The notes under the pieces were generated by a model. It made no database searches, was not told the origin of the DNA, and saw nothing but the letters and a program-made list of their open reading frames with translations. Positions 1 to 9,307 of a stretch of 64,000 nucleotides of DNA are shown piece after piece; the first letter of the stretch is position 1, and each line of letters opens with the position of its first letter. The stretch comes from Verrucomicrobiota bacterium. Lineage in GTDB: Bacteria; Verrucomicrobiota; Verrucomicrobiia; Opitutales; UBA2995. The stretch covers positions 19,249-83,248 of the forward strand of contig JAQBYJ010000010.1 in assembly GCA_027622555.1 (NCBI GenBank). Direction: 5' to 3'. Both the position numbers and the translations under genes were made by a program.

Positions 1-555
1 AGAATCCAGCGTTGCCAATCCATGGTCGGCATCAGCTTCGCTGCTACTTGCACTCTTTACTTTTTCAAATGGAGCACACTTAAAGGTTTTAAAACCCAAT
101 GCATTCACTTTCCCGACTAGCTCGTAATACTCCTCATCACTACGAGTCTTTAACGCACGGTTAATCGTTGTATAAAGTGCCAGGCGATCTATTCCGGGCT
201 TGTTTCTGAATAGTTGCCAAACCGGAACCTGTTCCCGCTTGGCTAACAAATCGTAGAGTGCCTGATTAATACCGGACCAGGCAGTTGCCGTAACAAAATC
301 GGGGTTCGTTGACGAAAGATCTTGTTCCAGAATCTTTAAGGATTCCAGCGATAGGTTTATCGAGGAGACGTGTTTATTAAAAAGAACTTCTGCTGTTTGC
401 TTACAGGCTTCGTCTTGTTTGCTATGGGACGCTTCTCCGTAACCAGAGTGAAATCCGTCACTGATTTTAAAAATGAGCCAGTCTCCTTTTAAGCGTAGAC
501 TGGGATGCCAACCATCCGGATCGGGTATCGTGAGGAATTCGAGAGTTTGAATCAT
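1..555 (-). CDS. Enolase-superfamily (mandelate racemase/muconate lactonizing) enzyme, N-terminal part
   Basis: Reverse-strand reading from the ATG at 553-555 stays open for 185 codons to the window edge, so only the N-terminal part is present. The translation has a capping-domain feel of the MR/MLE group: a GYGEAS stretch near residue 38, then AWSGINQALYDLL, which matches the family helix where an alanine-rich segment precedes the barrel, and FKTFKC near residue 156, where the first barrel strand and its catalytic lysine usually lie. The family abstracts a proton alpha to a carboxylate, mostly in sugar-acid dehydratases or racemases; the substrate here cannot be told without the C-terminal metal ligands. 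It lies 29 bases downstream of the sulfatase gene on the same strand, so the two are probably co-transcribed. Confidence 0.75.
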   Translation of the reverse strand, partial: MIQTLEFLTIPDPDGWHPSLRLKGDWLIFKISDGFHSGYGEASHSKQDEACKQTAEVLFNKHVSSINLSLESLKILEQDLSSTNPDFVTATAWSGINQALYDLLAKREQVPVWQLFRNKPGIDRLALYTTINRALKTRSDEEYYELVGKVNALGFKTFKCAPFEKVKSASSSEADADHGLATLDS

Positions 556-584
556 TTGAAGGCTACACCGGTGGAAAGAAAAAC

Positions 585-2069
585 TCAGATATTCAATTCG
601 TAGGGAATACCATCTACATCGAACTTTTGCCGGTTGGGTTTACTTGGCCAGGCCGGGGGAGGCATTTGTCCAAGCCACTCATCAAGAGATCCTTGAAGGA
701 TTTCCAATACGTCTGGTTTTTCCGTAGCGAGGTTGTTTGTTTCTCCAATGTCTTTGGAAAGATCATACAACCAGAAGTAGTCGCCCGATTTGACCAGTTT
801 CCATTTGCCCATACGAATTGCTTTGTTTGGGCCATTGCTCCAGAAGAGGGTTCTGTGTGGATCTGCGGGATTTTCACCTTTCAGGTGTGGGAGCAAATCG
901 ACTCCGTCGAGAGGAAGTGCATCCGGTAATTCAATTCCAGCGGCTGCGCACACAGTTGGGAAAACATCCAATGAACTGGTTATCCTGGAAAAGTTTTTTC
1001 CGGCATCCAGTTTTGCAGGCCATGAGACTATCATCGGGACTCGAACGCCTCCCTCAAAGAGGAAAAGTTTTCCCAGTTTCAACGGGCCGTTGCTTTGGAC
1101 GCCCGTATAAATGGGACCGCCATTGTCATCGAGGAAAATGACGAGCGTATTATCCAAAAGCTTGTGTTTTTCCAGGGCATCAACAATAGAACCAACCGCA
1201 TCATCAAGAGCGCTGGTCATGGCATTGTAGTCGCGTTGGGTTTCATTCTTTTCGTTTGGAAAACGCTTCTGATATTTCTCAGTCGCCTCTATGGGCGTAT
1301 GAACCGCGTTGAAAGGAACGTAAGCGAAGAATGGAACATCTCTCTTCCGGTTAATAAAATCAACGGTCTCTCTTGCAATGGCGTCCGTGAGATATTCCGG
1401 TTCGATGATAGGTTCATGGCCTCGCAATATCGATTGGTAGCCAGGCTGCATTTTGTCTTCCGGCATGAATGAATGAGCACCGGCGAGAAAACCATAGAAT
1501 TCGTCAAATCCGCGTTCCTGCGGATGCATGTAGGAACGGGTTCCTAGATGCCACTTGCCGAACATTCCCGTCGCGTAACCGGCTTTTTGTAACACTTCGG
1601 CCATGGTGATAGCTGAAGGCATGAGACCACGACCTTCTTGATGCGTCTCGGCTGCGCCGGATGTATTGAATTCAAATCCATAACGTTGCTGGTAATTGCC
1701 CGACATCATTCCAGCACGTGATGGACTGCAAGTGCCGGCAGTAACGTAGGCGTCGGTGAAGCGGATTCCCCGTTTGGCCAAGGCATCGATGTGGGGAGTC
1801 GGGATGGTTTTGGAACCGTATACCGCTGTATCGGCATAACCCAGATCATCGGCAAAAAGCAGGACAATATTCGGTGGTCGCTTGTCGCTTCCTGTTACTG
1901 GTTTTATCTGAGAGAGGAGAGCCTGCTTTTTCGCCATCAGCTCAGGCTGAGGAGCAATAACGGCATTGGTTGCAGGGTCGGGATTATTTTGAGCCTGAGC
2001 AAACGCGTTTACTCCAGCAGACAACAGAATAAGGGTAGAAATCAGGTAACTATTGAGACAGCGATTCAT
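585..2069 (-). CDS. Secreted sulfatase (arylsulfatase, S1-type)
   Basis: 494-residue type I sulfatase. A signal peptide covers residues 1-25. The metal-binding DDLG follows the PNIVLLF strand near residue 74, and the formylglycine site is CSPSR with Cys114, the canonical C-x-P-S-R recognised by formylglycine-generating enzyme. Later motifs include GKWHLG and LDDNGG, expected for the substrate and calcium pocket. Length is normal for the family. It hydrolyses sulfate esters in the periplasm or outside the cell; marine Verrucomicrobiota use many of these on algal sulfated polysaccharides. The glycan cannot be predicted. The next gene on the strand is an enolase-superfamily enzyme, suggesting a small catabolic operon. 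No maturase gene is seen in the window. Confidence 0.93.
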   Translation of the reverse strand: MNRCLNSYLISTLILLSAGVNAFAQAQNNPDPATNAVIAPQPELMAKKQALLSQIKPVTGSDKRPPNIVLLFADDLGYADTAVYGSKTIPTPHIDALAKRGIRFTDAYVTAGTCSPSRAGMMSGNYQQRYGFEFNTSGAAETHQEGRGLMPSAITMAEVLQKAGYATGMFGKWHLGTRSYMHPQERGFDEFYGFLAGAHSFMPEDKMQPGYQSILRGHEPIIEPEYLTDAIARETVDFINRKRDVPFFAYVPFNAVHTPIEATEKYQKRFPNEKNETQRDYNAMTSALDDAVGSIVDALEKHKLLDNTLVIFLDDNGGPIYTGVQSNGPLKLGKLFLFEGGVRVPMIVSWPAKLDAGKNFSRITSSLDVFPTVCAAAGIELPDALPLDGVDLLPHLKGENPADPHRTLFWSNGPNKAIRMGKWKLVKSGDYFWLYDLSKDIGETNNLATEKPDVLEILQGSLDEWLGQMPPPAWPSKPNRQKFDVDGIPYELNI

Positions 2070-2125
2070 ATAGAGATTGAGTCTAGTTTTTGATCTGAGA
2101 CTATCAATAGGATTCTTGTCTTTAT

Positions 2126-2944
2126 ATGTCTTCGGTCTCTGCAGTGATATCCACCTTCAATCGTCGGCGCACTTTAACTCGATGTATCGATTCCGTTTTA
2201 GCGCAAACAATACCTCTTGCCGAAGTGATAGTGGTGGACGACGGTTCAACCGATGGAACCGCTGCCTGGCTGATGAAAGATTATCCGCACGTTCGACTTA
2301 TCGAGCAAAAGAACCAGGGAGTCAGCGCGGCGCGGAATACGGGAATACGAAGCGTCAATTCTGAATGGATTGCTTTTCTTGACTCGGACGACGTCTGGCT
2401 TCCACAAAAGTTGGAAAAACAAATGGCCCTTTTGAAGACCCATCCCGCATTCAAGATTTGTCACACGGAAGAGCGATGGATTTTCAAAGGCAAAGAAAGG
2501 CCTGTGGCTTTGGAATATATCAAAAGGGGCGGCTGGATTTTTGGAGACTGCCTTCCACGTTGCGCAATCTCACCATCCACAGCCTTGATTCACCAATCCG
2601 TCTTCAAAGAGGTAGGGCTATTTGATGAATCACTACCTGCTTGTGAAGATTACGACCTGTGGTTGCGCATTTGCTCTCGCATGCCAGTTCTTTTAGTAGA
2701 TGAACCGCTCATCGAAAAACATGGAGGACATGAGGATCAATTGAGTGCGGAACCCGGATTGGACAAATTTCGAATCCGGGCGCTGGAAAAGCTCCTAAGC
2801 GAAGATCATCTTTCCGAGGTGAATCGAAAACTTGCGATAAATCAGTTTCGCGAAAAATGCCGGATTTATTCATCCGGATTAACCAAACACGGTAAGTTTG
2901 ATGAGGTGGAAAGGTATTTGAATCTCATAGGGAGACTCGATTAA
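2126..2944 (+). CDS. Family 2 glycosyltransferase
   Basis: 272-residue GT-A fold glycosyltransferase. The N-terminus shows the family 2 signature: VSAVISTFNRRRTL, then EVIVVDDGSTDGT (about 33-45), NQGVSAARNTGI (63-73) and the metal-binding DSD at residues 86-88. A DYDLWLR stretch later is the usual catalytic-base region of this subfamily. There are no membrane segments, so it is cytoplasmic and would add a sugar from a nucleotide donor to a surface glycan, lipid or protein. It is transcribed divergently from the sulfatase, with only 56 bases between them, and is followed by 274 bases without a gene. There is no surrounding polysaccharide cluster, so acceptor and donor are unknown. Confidence 0.88.
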   Translation: MSSVSAVISTFNRRRTLTRCIDSVLAQTIPLAEVIVVDDGSTDGTAAWLMKDYPHVRLIEQKNQGVSAARNTGIRSVNSEWIAFLDSDDVWLPQKLEKQMALLKTHPAFKICHTEERWIFKGKERPVALEYIKRGGWIFGDCLPRCAISPSTALIHQSVFKEVGLFDESLPACEDYDLWLRICSRMPVLLVDEPLIEKHGGHEDQLSAEPGLDKFRIRALEKLLSEDHLSEVNRKLAINQFREKCRIYSSGLTKHGKFDEVERYLNLIGRLD

Positions 2945-3218
2945 CCTCTACACAAAGTTTCATGTAGTCCCGTAGGCTACTTAATTTCTCTGTGTAAACG
3001 ATTCTTCAAAAAAGTTAAGATATGCCCGAATGATTGACTTTCAGTAGGCTTTTCGAGTTGAATAAATATTTATGCAGAGATGAAATTCTATCATAATGCA
3101 AAAATCATCGAACCTTCTTATCGATGCTTCCAGTTGTTCTCCTCTCCCTATCGCCCCCACTTCTGTATCGAGGGCCGCTAGCAAATTAATTCCTAATAGT
3201 AACCCTGTAAAATAACGT

Positions 3219-5150
3219 GTGAAGAAAACTGTTACCATTGTTGAGATTGGCATCTACGACGAAATGCTCCCACTTGTTTCCGGCTATTTGGAATGTTATG
3301 CCTCTAAGAATCCGGAAGTGAAAGCCAGGTATTGCTTTGATTATTACACCTCGCACGTAAACGCAAACCTGGACAACATCATCAATGACTTGCTGCAAAA
3401 GAGCAGCGATGTCTTCGCTCTTAGCTGTTACATCTGGAACATGGTGGCGATGCTGGAGATCAAAGAAAAACTGGTTAGCCGACACCCCAACGCAACGATC
3501 GTTCTTGGTGGGCCGCAGGTCATGAATTATGCTAATGAATATTTGAACCCTAATCACGAAAGATCAGTTGTATGCAACGGTGAAGGTGAACGGGTGTTCG
3601 CAAATTTACTCATGGAATTGCTAAGCGTAAAACCTGACTTCTCAAATGTCAGAGGGATCAGTTTTTTCAAAGATAATGAGCTTATCAAAAATCCACCCGA
3701 GGAGCGTATTTCGGATTTGAATGAAATTCCGTCTCCATTTCTCAATGGAGTGTTCGACGACAAGCGAGGTAAACTGGCGATTTACGAAACCAATCGAGGT
3801 TGTCCTTATAAATGCACTTATTGTTTTTGGGGTGCAGCAACCAACGACAGTGTCTACAGGTTCGATGAAGATCGGGTTCGAGATGAAATCACTTGGCTCA
3901 GCCAACATGGCGTCCCACTGCTTTATATCGCGGATGCCAATTGGGGATTGATCAAGCGCGATATTGGCCTTTCTCAGCATATTGCGGACTGCAAAGAGAA
4001 ATACAACATGCCAATATACGTCTATTTTTCTTCTGCTAAAAACTCGCCCAGCCGAGTGTCAGAAATCACTCGCATCTTTGCCGAAGCGAAGGTGATGAAC
4101 CACCAACCAGTTTCCATGCAGTCTCTCAATCCGAGGACTCTGGAACTTGTCCAGCGAAGTAACATCAAACTCTCCGCTTATGGAGAGCTTCAGGATGATC
4201 TCAATGCGCGGAAAATCGATTCCTACATCGAATTGATCTGGCCTCTTCCCGGTGAAACCCTCGAATCCTTTAAGGGGGGTGTTCAGGATCTTATAGAAAG
4301 AAAAGCCTCGGTCATTGAAACCTATGCGCACATCCTTCTTCACAATACGCCGATGAGTAAGAATCGAGAGGCGTTCGGATTGGTAACGAAATCTATAAAG
4401 AATGATACCACGGAAATCGTAGTGGGAACGGCAGATCTTAGCCATGAAGATTTCCAGGAAGGAATCTGGTTTTATTATGCTGTCGTAGCACTCTTCAACA
4501 CTCGAAGCATACACTTACTGACCTATTATCTACGTCGTCATGAAATCATGGGTTCAGCCGAACTATACAGCCGTTTCATGAGGTACTGCCGGGAGGAACA
4601 TCCCGAACACTTTTTTACCTCGTATTGCCGGGAAACGATTCGTTCCTCCCAGTACTACGATATTCATATCTACCCGATGGTGTATTTGATGAGCCTGGAA
4701 ACTAAGCGGGAAGAATTTTCACAATTGCTCTACGATTTTGCATCATCACAGCCTTGGTGGGGTGATCCTAACGCTCGGGTTATGTTCGAAGCCGACATGC
4801 TAAATCGCATATACCTGTTCAGTAATTCGGACTTTCTCGCACCCACCACACCCTTTGAGTTTTTCCGGGTTTTGTCTACGGACAATCGAACGTATTCGGT
4901 CGATATTCCGTCCAGCCATATTTCGATCCTGAATGAAATCGGTAGAGATCTGAAACGAGACACTTTGAACAGTGGAAACGGTCACCGTTGTGCTTACACT
5001 ATTAATCACAATCAGGAGCAGCTCCCGGTTAATATGAAGATGGATGAAGCCTATTTAGCCAATCATTGCTATGGTGCCATTATGCGCGGGGCAAAGCACC
5101 TTCCTTCTTGGGAAGCGGCCAAAGGGCCAGTCCAAGTATTCATGAGTTAG
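3219..5150 (+). CDS. Radical SAM protein with B12-binding-like N-terminal domain
   Basis: 643 residues; GTG start. Residues 1-135 resemble the cobalamin-binding Rossmann domain that precedes many radical SAM enzymes (ALSCYIWNM, TIVLGGPQV, VVCNGEGE), although the DxHxxG motif that supplies a lower axial histidine is not visible, as is common in this class. The 4Fe-4S motif is CPYKCTYC with Cys195, Cys199 and Cys202, preceded by ETNRG. The radical SAM barrel runs to about residue 400, followed by a ~240-residue C-terminal region I do not recognise. Such enzymes carry out methylations or ring rearrangements on unactivated carbons, but no substrate can be assigned. The only near neighbour on the strand is a GT2 glycosyltransferase 274 bases upstream. 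Confidence 0.85.
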   Translation: MKKTVTIVEIGIYDEMLPLVSGYLECYASKNPEVKARYCFDYYTSHVNANLDNIINDLLQKSSDVFALSCYIWNMVAMLEIKEKLVSRHPNATIVLGGPQVMNYANEYLNPNHERSVVCNGEGERVFANLLMELLSVKPDFSNVRGISFFKDNELIKNPPEERISDLNEIPSPFLNGVFDDKRGKLAIYETNRGCPYKCTYCFWGAATNDSVYRFDEDRVRDEITWLSQHGVPLLYIADANWGLIKRDIGLSQHIADCKEKYNMPIYVYFSSAKNSPSRVSEITRIFAEAKVMNHQPVSMQSLNPRTLELVQRSNIKLSAYGELQDDLNARKIDSYIELIWPLPGETLESFKGGVQDLIERKASVIETYAHILLHNTPMSKNREAFGLVTKSIKNDTTEIVVGTADLSHEDFQEGIWFYYAVVALFNTRSIHLLTYYLRRHEIMGSAELYSRFMRYCREEHPEHFFTSYCRETIRSSQYYDIHIYPMVYLMSLETKREEFSQLLYDFASSQPWWGDPNARVMFEADMLNRIYLFSNSDFLAPTTPFEFFRVLSTDNRTYSVDIPSSHISILNEIGRDLKRDTLNSGNGHRCAYTINHNQEQLPVNMKMDEAYLANHCYGAIMRGAKHLPSWEAAKGPVQVFMS

Positions 5151-5477
5151 CTTTTTCATGATCACTTGGTTCTTATTCTATTTTTCCATAGGCGTTAAAA
5201 TGAGTTTGAGGGATCGGGAGTACGTGGTCACTCTTCATATAATTGATCTGGTTGGAAAACACGGAGATGCAGAGCAAAGTTGGAATATATTTCTCCGGTG
5301 TTATTAAATCCAATAACGTTTTCTTTGGCGTTTTGTAGAATCAATCGGCATGTCACTTTTCGAGGTTCATTTTTCTCTGTGCGAGAATATGGATTAGGAT
5401 AGTAGTTGTGGTGTTATTCCGGATTAATTGGTCTTGTCTATTAATGGACTAAACTTGTTTATTGAAACAACACTTCA
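5151..5477. other. Intergenic region ahead of the sugar ABC operon
   Basis: AT-rich stretch of 327 bases without a convincing gene on either strand. It must carry the promoter of the downstream ABC importer genes. The only structure I see is a perfect 6-base inverted repeat, TTGTTT/AAACAA, separated by four bases at 5455-5470, directly upstream of the ATG at 5478. It could be an operator or chance. Confidence 0.5.
5455..5470. promoter_or_regulatory. Short palindrome before sugar ABC ATPase, possible operator
   Basis: TTGTTT, four-base spacer, AAACAA: a perfect dyad in AT-rich DNA ending seven bases before the start codon of the importer ATPase. A sugar-responsive repressor site is plausible for this kind of operon, but the central CG typical of LacI-family operators is missing and the position overlaps the ribosome-binding region. 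Weak call. Confidence 0.2.
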
Positions 5478-6983
5478 ATGCCCGAGCTCGTTACCCCAAC
5501 TCCGCACATTTTACTTCAGGTAAAACAGTTATCCAAATCGTTCCCTGGTGTTCGCGCTTTGGATAAGGTTTCACTGGAACTGGCGGCGGGCGAGGTTCTC
5601 GCTATGGTTGGTGAAAACGGAGCGGGCAAAAGCACTTTGATAAAAATTCTGGGAGGAGCTCATCCTGCAGACTCCGGTGACTTTAGGATCCACGGAAACT
5701 CGACCGTTATTGCGTCGCCTGCGGATGCGCAGCTTCAAGGCATTTCAATTATATATCAGGAGTTTAATTTAATCCCTGATCTCAGTGTTCGTGAAAATAT
5801 TTACCTTGGGCGCGAAGATAGGGCGGCCTTTTTCATCGACGAAAAAAAAGAAAAGGAAGGCGTAGAATTACTATTCAATCAACTGGGCTTGAATCTTGAT
5901 TCTGAAACGTCCTGCAGAGAATTAAGTATTGCGGAGCAGCAGTTGGTCGAAATAGCAAAAGCATTGTCTTTGGACGCTAAGATATTGGTCATGGATGAAC
6001 CATCTGCCACTTTGACTCAACAGGAAGTCGATCGCCTTTTTAAGATTATCCGCGATTTGAAAGAAAAGGGTATTGGTATCATTTATATCAGCCACCGCTT
6101 GGAAGAAGTCTTTGAAATCGGTGATCGGGTGATGGTACTTCGAGATGGTCAGAACGTAGTGACAAAACCTGTCTCAGAAGTGGATCGATCCAAATTGATT
6201 GAATGGATGGTAGGCCGTTCCCTTGAGTCTGAATTTCCCCCAAAGACAAGCCAGGTAGGAGAAGAATGCCTGAGGGTTGAAAGCCTTTCTCGAGGCAATG
6301 TCGTGAGTGATGTCAGTTTTTCACTTAGGACCGGTGAAATTCTTGGGTTCGCCGGTCTTGTCGGTGCTGGCAGAACTGAAACCATGCGACTGATTTTTGG
6401 CGCTGATAGAAAAGACTCAGGTGAGATATTTCTCAATGGAAAATCGGTAACCATTTCCAGCCCTCAGGATGCCATAGACAAAGGAATCTGCCTACTGACG
6501 GAGGACCGGAAGAATCAAGGCCTGGTTCTGGTTCATTCTGTTTTGGAAAATTTTGGATTACCCAATCTTGCCGATTACTCAGGTTCTCTTTTTCTGGATG
6601 AAACTACCGAACGAGAACATTTTAAGAAATTTCAATCCGACATTCAGATAAAAGTTTCGAATGCAGATCAGGAGGTGGGACAATTATCTGGCGGCAATCA
6701 ACAAAAAGTGGTGCTGGCAAAGTGGCTGGAGCGCAATGCCGATATCTTGATCTTCGATGAACCTACCCGCGGAATTGATGTGGGCGCGAAGTACGAGATT
6801 TACCAATTGATGAACTCCCTCGCTGAAGCAGGAAAAGGAATCATTATGATAAGCAGTGAGCTTCCCGAGGTCCTGGGGATGAGCGACCGAATTATTGTCA
6901 TGCGCGATGGTCGTATTCAGGGAGAACTTAACGATGTCAGTCAGGCTTCGCAGGAAGCGGTTATGCAACTCGCGGTGGAATAA
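5478..6983 (+). CDS. Sugar ABC importer, double ATP-binding subunit (RbsA/MglA family)
   Basis: 501-residue protein with two fused nucleotide-binding domains, the arrangement of ribose/galactose-type (CUT2) importers. Domain 1 has Walker A GENGAGKST (45-53), signature LSIAEQQ and Walker B ILVMDEPSA. Domain 2 has a degenerate Walker A (GLVGAGRTE), signature LSGGNQQ (about residue 404) and Walker B ILIFDEPTRGIDVG; a degenerate second Walker A is typical of the family. It powers uptake through the permease encoded 9 bases downstream, so the pair forms an operon. The sugar is unknown; CUT2 systems carry monosaccharides such as ribose, xylose, galactose or rhamnose. The sequence alone does not choose among them. 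Confidence 0.93.
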   Translation: MPELVTPTPHILLQVKQLSKSFPGVRALDKVSLELAAGEVLAMVGENGAGKSTLIKILGGAHPADSGDFRIHGNSTVIASPADAQLQGISIIYQEFNLIPDLSVRENIYLGREDRAAFFIDEKKEKEGVELLFNQLGLNLDSETSCRELSIAEQQLVEIAKALSLDAKILVMDEPSATLTQQEVDRLFKIIRDLKEKGIGIIYISHRLEEVFEIGDRVMVLRDGQNVVTKPVSEVDRSKLIEWMVGRSLESEFPPKTSQVGEECLRVESLSRGNVVSDVSFSLRTGEILGFAGLVGAGRTETMRLIFGADRKDSGEIFLNGKSVTISSPQDAIDKGICLLTEDRKNQGLVLVHSVLENFGLPNLADYSGSLFLDETTEREHFKKFQSDIQIKVSNADQEVGQLSGGNQQKVVLAKWLERNADILIFDEPTRGIDVGAKYEIYQLMNSLAEAGKGIIMISSELPEVLGMSDRIIVMRDGRIQGELNDVSQASQEAVMQLAVE

Positions 6984-6992
6984 TTTAGAATT

Positions 6993-9287
6993 ATGAAAAA
7001 ACTTTTAGACAATTACGGAATATTTTGGGTGCTAATTGGACTGTGCGCTTTCTTTAGTATCCTCACATTGAAGCAACAGACTCCCAGTGGATCAGCTGCC
7101 ATTAAGGAAGTAGCCGAGAAGATTCAAAACGAGGGTTCCAAGGATTCAGGTATCATTGTTGTTGGGGCGCTTAATCAAGGATCTGCCAATTTTGCGAAAT
7201 CTCTTGCTGATAAACTTTTGTCCGAAGGTTATACCAAAACAGTAACCGTTATTGGGTCTCCCATTGATTTCAGGAATACCGTAGAGGTTCAAAAAGTGGC
7301 GGGAAAATCGATTGATATAATTGCAACAACCGAAGACCTGCTCAAGTGGACCATAGTCAGCTCTCTGGGAGATTATTATCCTGAATTCTCGAACGCAAAA
7401 ATGGTGATACCGGAATCTTATCTTTGGCCGGATTTTCTAAAGCGGGCTAACCTATTGGCCATTGTAGACAGGATCGTGGTTATAGCCATCATCGCGATCG
7501 GTATGACCCTGGTCATTATTACAGGTGGAATCGATTTATCTGTAGGAAGTTTGATCGCGCTTTCAGCTGTCATAGCCACTGTAATAATGCAGAGTTTAGG
7601 CGGATTGGAGGCGTCGGCCTGGACCATCCCATTGGGATTTTTGATAGGGATTCTCTGTTGCGGAGCTGTTGGAGGTTTCGGTGGATTTTTGGTCCATCGA
7701 TTTAAAGTGGCACCCTTTATTACCACCTTGGCGGTTATGATGATGGCTCGAGGTTTGGCCTATAAAATAACCGGTGGATTTTCGATTTATCAAGTACCTG
7801 CAGGGCTACCTTGGCTGGGTCGTGGAACGACTATGAGTATCCCCAACACGGTTATACTCCTCATCGTACTTTTTATTGTTGCTCATTTATTTATGAGCCG
7901 AACGCGGTTTGGCAGGTACATTTACGCCGTCGGAGGAAATGAGGAAGCAGCTCGCTTGTCTGGTGTGCCGATTAGATCTGTCCTCATTCTGGTGTATGTT
8001 GTGAGCGGATTAGCGGCTGGATTGGGTGGATGTATTCAAGCTTCCCAGCTAAACACTGGAACACCGAATTCAGGGTTGATGTATGAACTGTTTGTTATCG
8101 CTGCGGTTGTGGTTGGAGGAACAAGTTTGTCTGGTGGAAAAGGAAAGATTTTCGGTACACTTATTGGAGCTTTTATTATTTCTGTTCTGCAGAACGGTTT
8201 GAATTTGACGGGTGTGGATTCCTACTCGCAACAAGTCATCCTGGGTGCAGTCATTCTCGCAGCTGTGTTAATTGATAAAATGCGAGGAAGTGAAGTCCGT
8301 TCTTTTTCCAAAATAAAACCTGCTCAACTAAAGAAATGGACCTTGGTGACAGCGACTGTTGTAATTTGCATCGGTGCAATCCTGGTGGTTAACAAGAACG
8401 GACGGTCTGACTCCAAAGGGAAAATCGGCATGACCTGCATGGATCTTACCAATCCATTTTTTAAGCTCATAGGAAACAAGATGGAAGCGGAAGCGGCGAA
8501 ATATGGTTATGATTTCGTGGCTCTCAGTGGTGAGATGGACGCGGCCAAACAAAACAATCAATTAGCCGATTTCGCAGCCCAAGGCTATGATGCTATTTTT
8601 ATTAACCCAACCGATTCACAAGCTGTAGGCGAGGGGGTAAAAAACGCTTGGGGGGCAGGTATCCCTGTTTTTACTTTTGACGTGCAGGTGAGTGATCCCG
8701 AAGCAAATTCCAAACTCATATCGCATATAGGCAGCGACAATTATCAAGGCGGAAGACTGGCGGGAGAGAGCATGATGAAAGCCACGGGTGATAGGGGAGA
8801 TATTGCTATTCTAAGTTTTCCTGAGGCATCGTCCTGCATTTATCGAGTTCAGGGGTTTCGAGACTATCTGAAGGAAAACAATAGCCGCCTTCGTATCGTT
8901 TCAGAATTGAGCGCAAAAGGAAATCGAACGGAAGGCTATTCAGTTGCCACGGATGTTCTTCAAGCTCACCCCGATATAGTCGGCCTATTTGCTATTAATG
9001 ATCCTTCGGCACTTGGAGCTTATGCTGCCATCGAGAAAGCCAATAAATTGAGCCAAATCACCATTGTTGGTTTCGACGGTTCTCCGGCCGGAAAACAAGC
9101 GGTATTCGAAAAAAAGTTACTCGATACGCCTCAACAATTTCCCGCGAGAATGGCGATTGGAACTGTGGCAGCATTTTTTAAATACCTGGCTGGAGAAGCA
9201 CTACCTAAAGATATTTTTATTCCCTGTGAACATTACTACTTTGAAGGCTCAGAAAATGACGAGAGCAGGATAAATGAGCAGTGGTAA
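6993..9287 (+). CDS. Fused sugar ABC permease and periplasmic binding protein
   Basis: 764 residues joining two normally separate subunits. After a first membrane helix (about 11-27) comes a ~120-residue hydrophilic extracytoplasmic stretch (about 30-145) that ordinary RbsC proteins lack. Then follows the BPD_transp_2 permease core (ITGGIDLSVGSLIALS, GGNEEAARLSGV, GGTSLSGGKG) to about 430. An extra hydrophobic helix near 448-466 follows, then a RbsB-type periplasmic sugar-binding domain (about 473-764: NPFFKLIGNKMEAEA, FINPTDSQAV, HIGSDNYQGGRLAGE, IVGFDGSPAG). In RbsC both termini are thought to be cytoplasmic, so the extra helix would place the binding domain in the periplasm, tethered to the channel. 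With the upstream ATPase this makes a two-gene importer. No stand-alone binding protein gene lies beside it. Confidence 0.9.
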   Translation: MKKLLDNYGIFWVLIGLCAFFSILTLKQQTPSGSAAIKEVAEKIQNEGSKDSGIIVVGALNQGSANFAKSLADKLLSEGYTKTVTVIGSPIDFRNTVEVQKVAGKSIDIIATTEDLLKWTIVSSLGDYYPEFSNAKMVIPESYLWPDFLKRANLLAIVDRIVVIAIIAIGMTLVIITGGIDLSVGSLIALSAVIATVIMQSLGGLEASAWTIPLGFLIGILCCGAVGGFGGFLVHRFKVAPFITTLAVMMMARGLAYKITGGFSIYQVPAGLPWLGRGTTMSIPNTVILLIVLFIVAHLFMSRTRFGRYIYAVGGNEEAARLSGVPIRSVLILVYVVSGLAAGLGGCIQASQLNTGTPNSGLMYELFVIAAVVVGGTSLSGGKGKIFGTLIGAFIISVLQNGLNLTGVDSYSQQVILGAVILAAVLIDKMRGSEVRSFSKIKPAQLKKWTLVTATVVICIGAILVVNKNGRSDSKGKIGMTCMDLTNPFFKLIGNKMEAEAAKYGYDFVALSGEMDAAKQNNQLADFAAQGYDAIFINPTDSQAVGEGVKNAWGAGIPVFTFDVQVSDPEANSKLISHIGSDNYQGGRLAGESMMKATGDRGDIAILSFPEASSCIYRVQGFRDYLKENNSRLRIVSELSAKGNRTEGYSVATDVLQAHPDIVGLFAINDPSALGAYAAIEKANKLSQITIVGFDGSPAGKQAVFEKKLLDTPQQFPARMAIGTVAAFFKYLAGEALPKDIFIPCEHYYFEGSENDESRINEQW

Positions 9288-9307
9288 ACAATTAGGAATG
9301 TAGAATA

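Noticed and set aside
2949..2995. Nested inverted repeats after the glycosyltransferase gene (TACACA/TGTGTA and GTAG/CTAC)
   Set aside because: Helices are short with mismatches and no T-run follows; not supported as a terminator.
3219..5150. Radical SAM protein as a member of the acyl-carrier operon system
   Set aside because: The combination of CrtI-like genes and radical SAM recalls ladderane gene lists, but the genes are 42 kb apart and nothing links them in this window.
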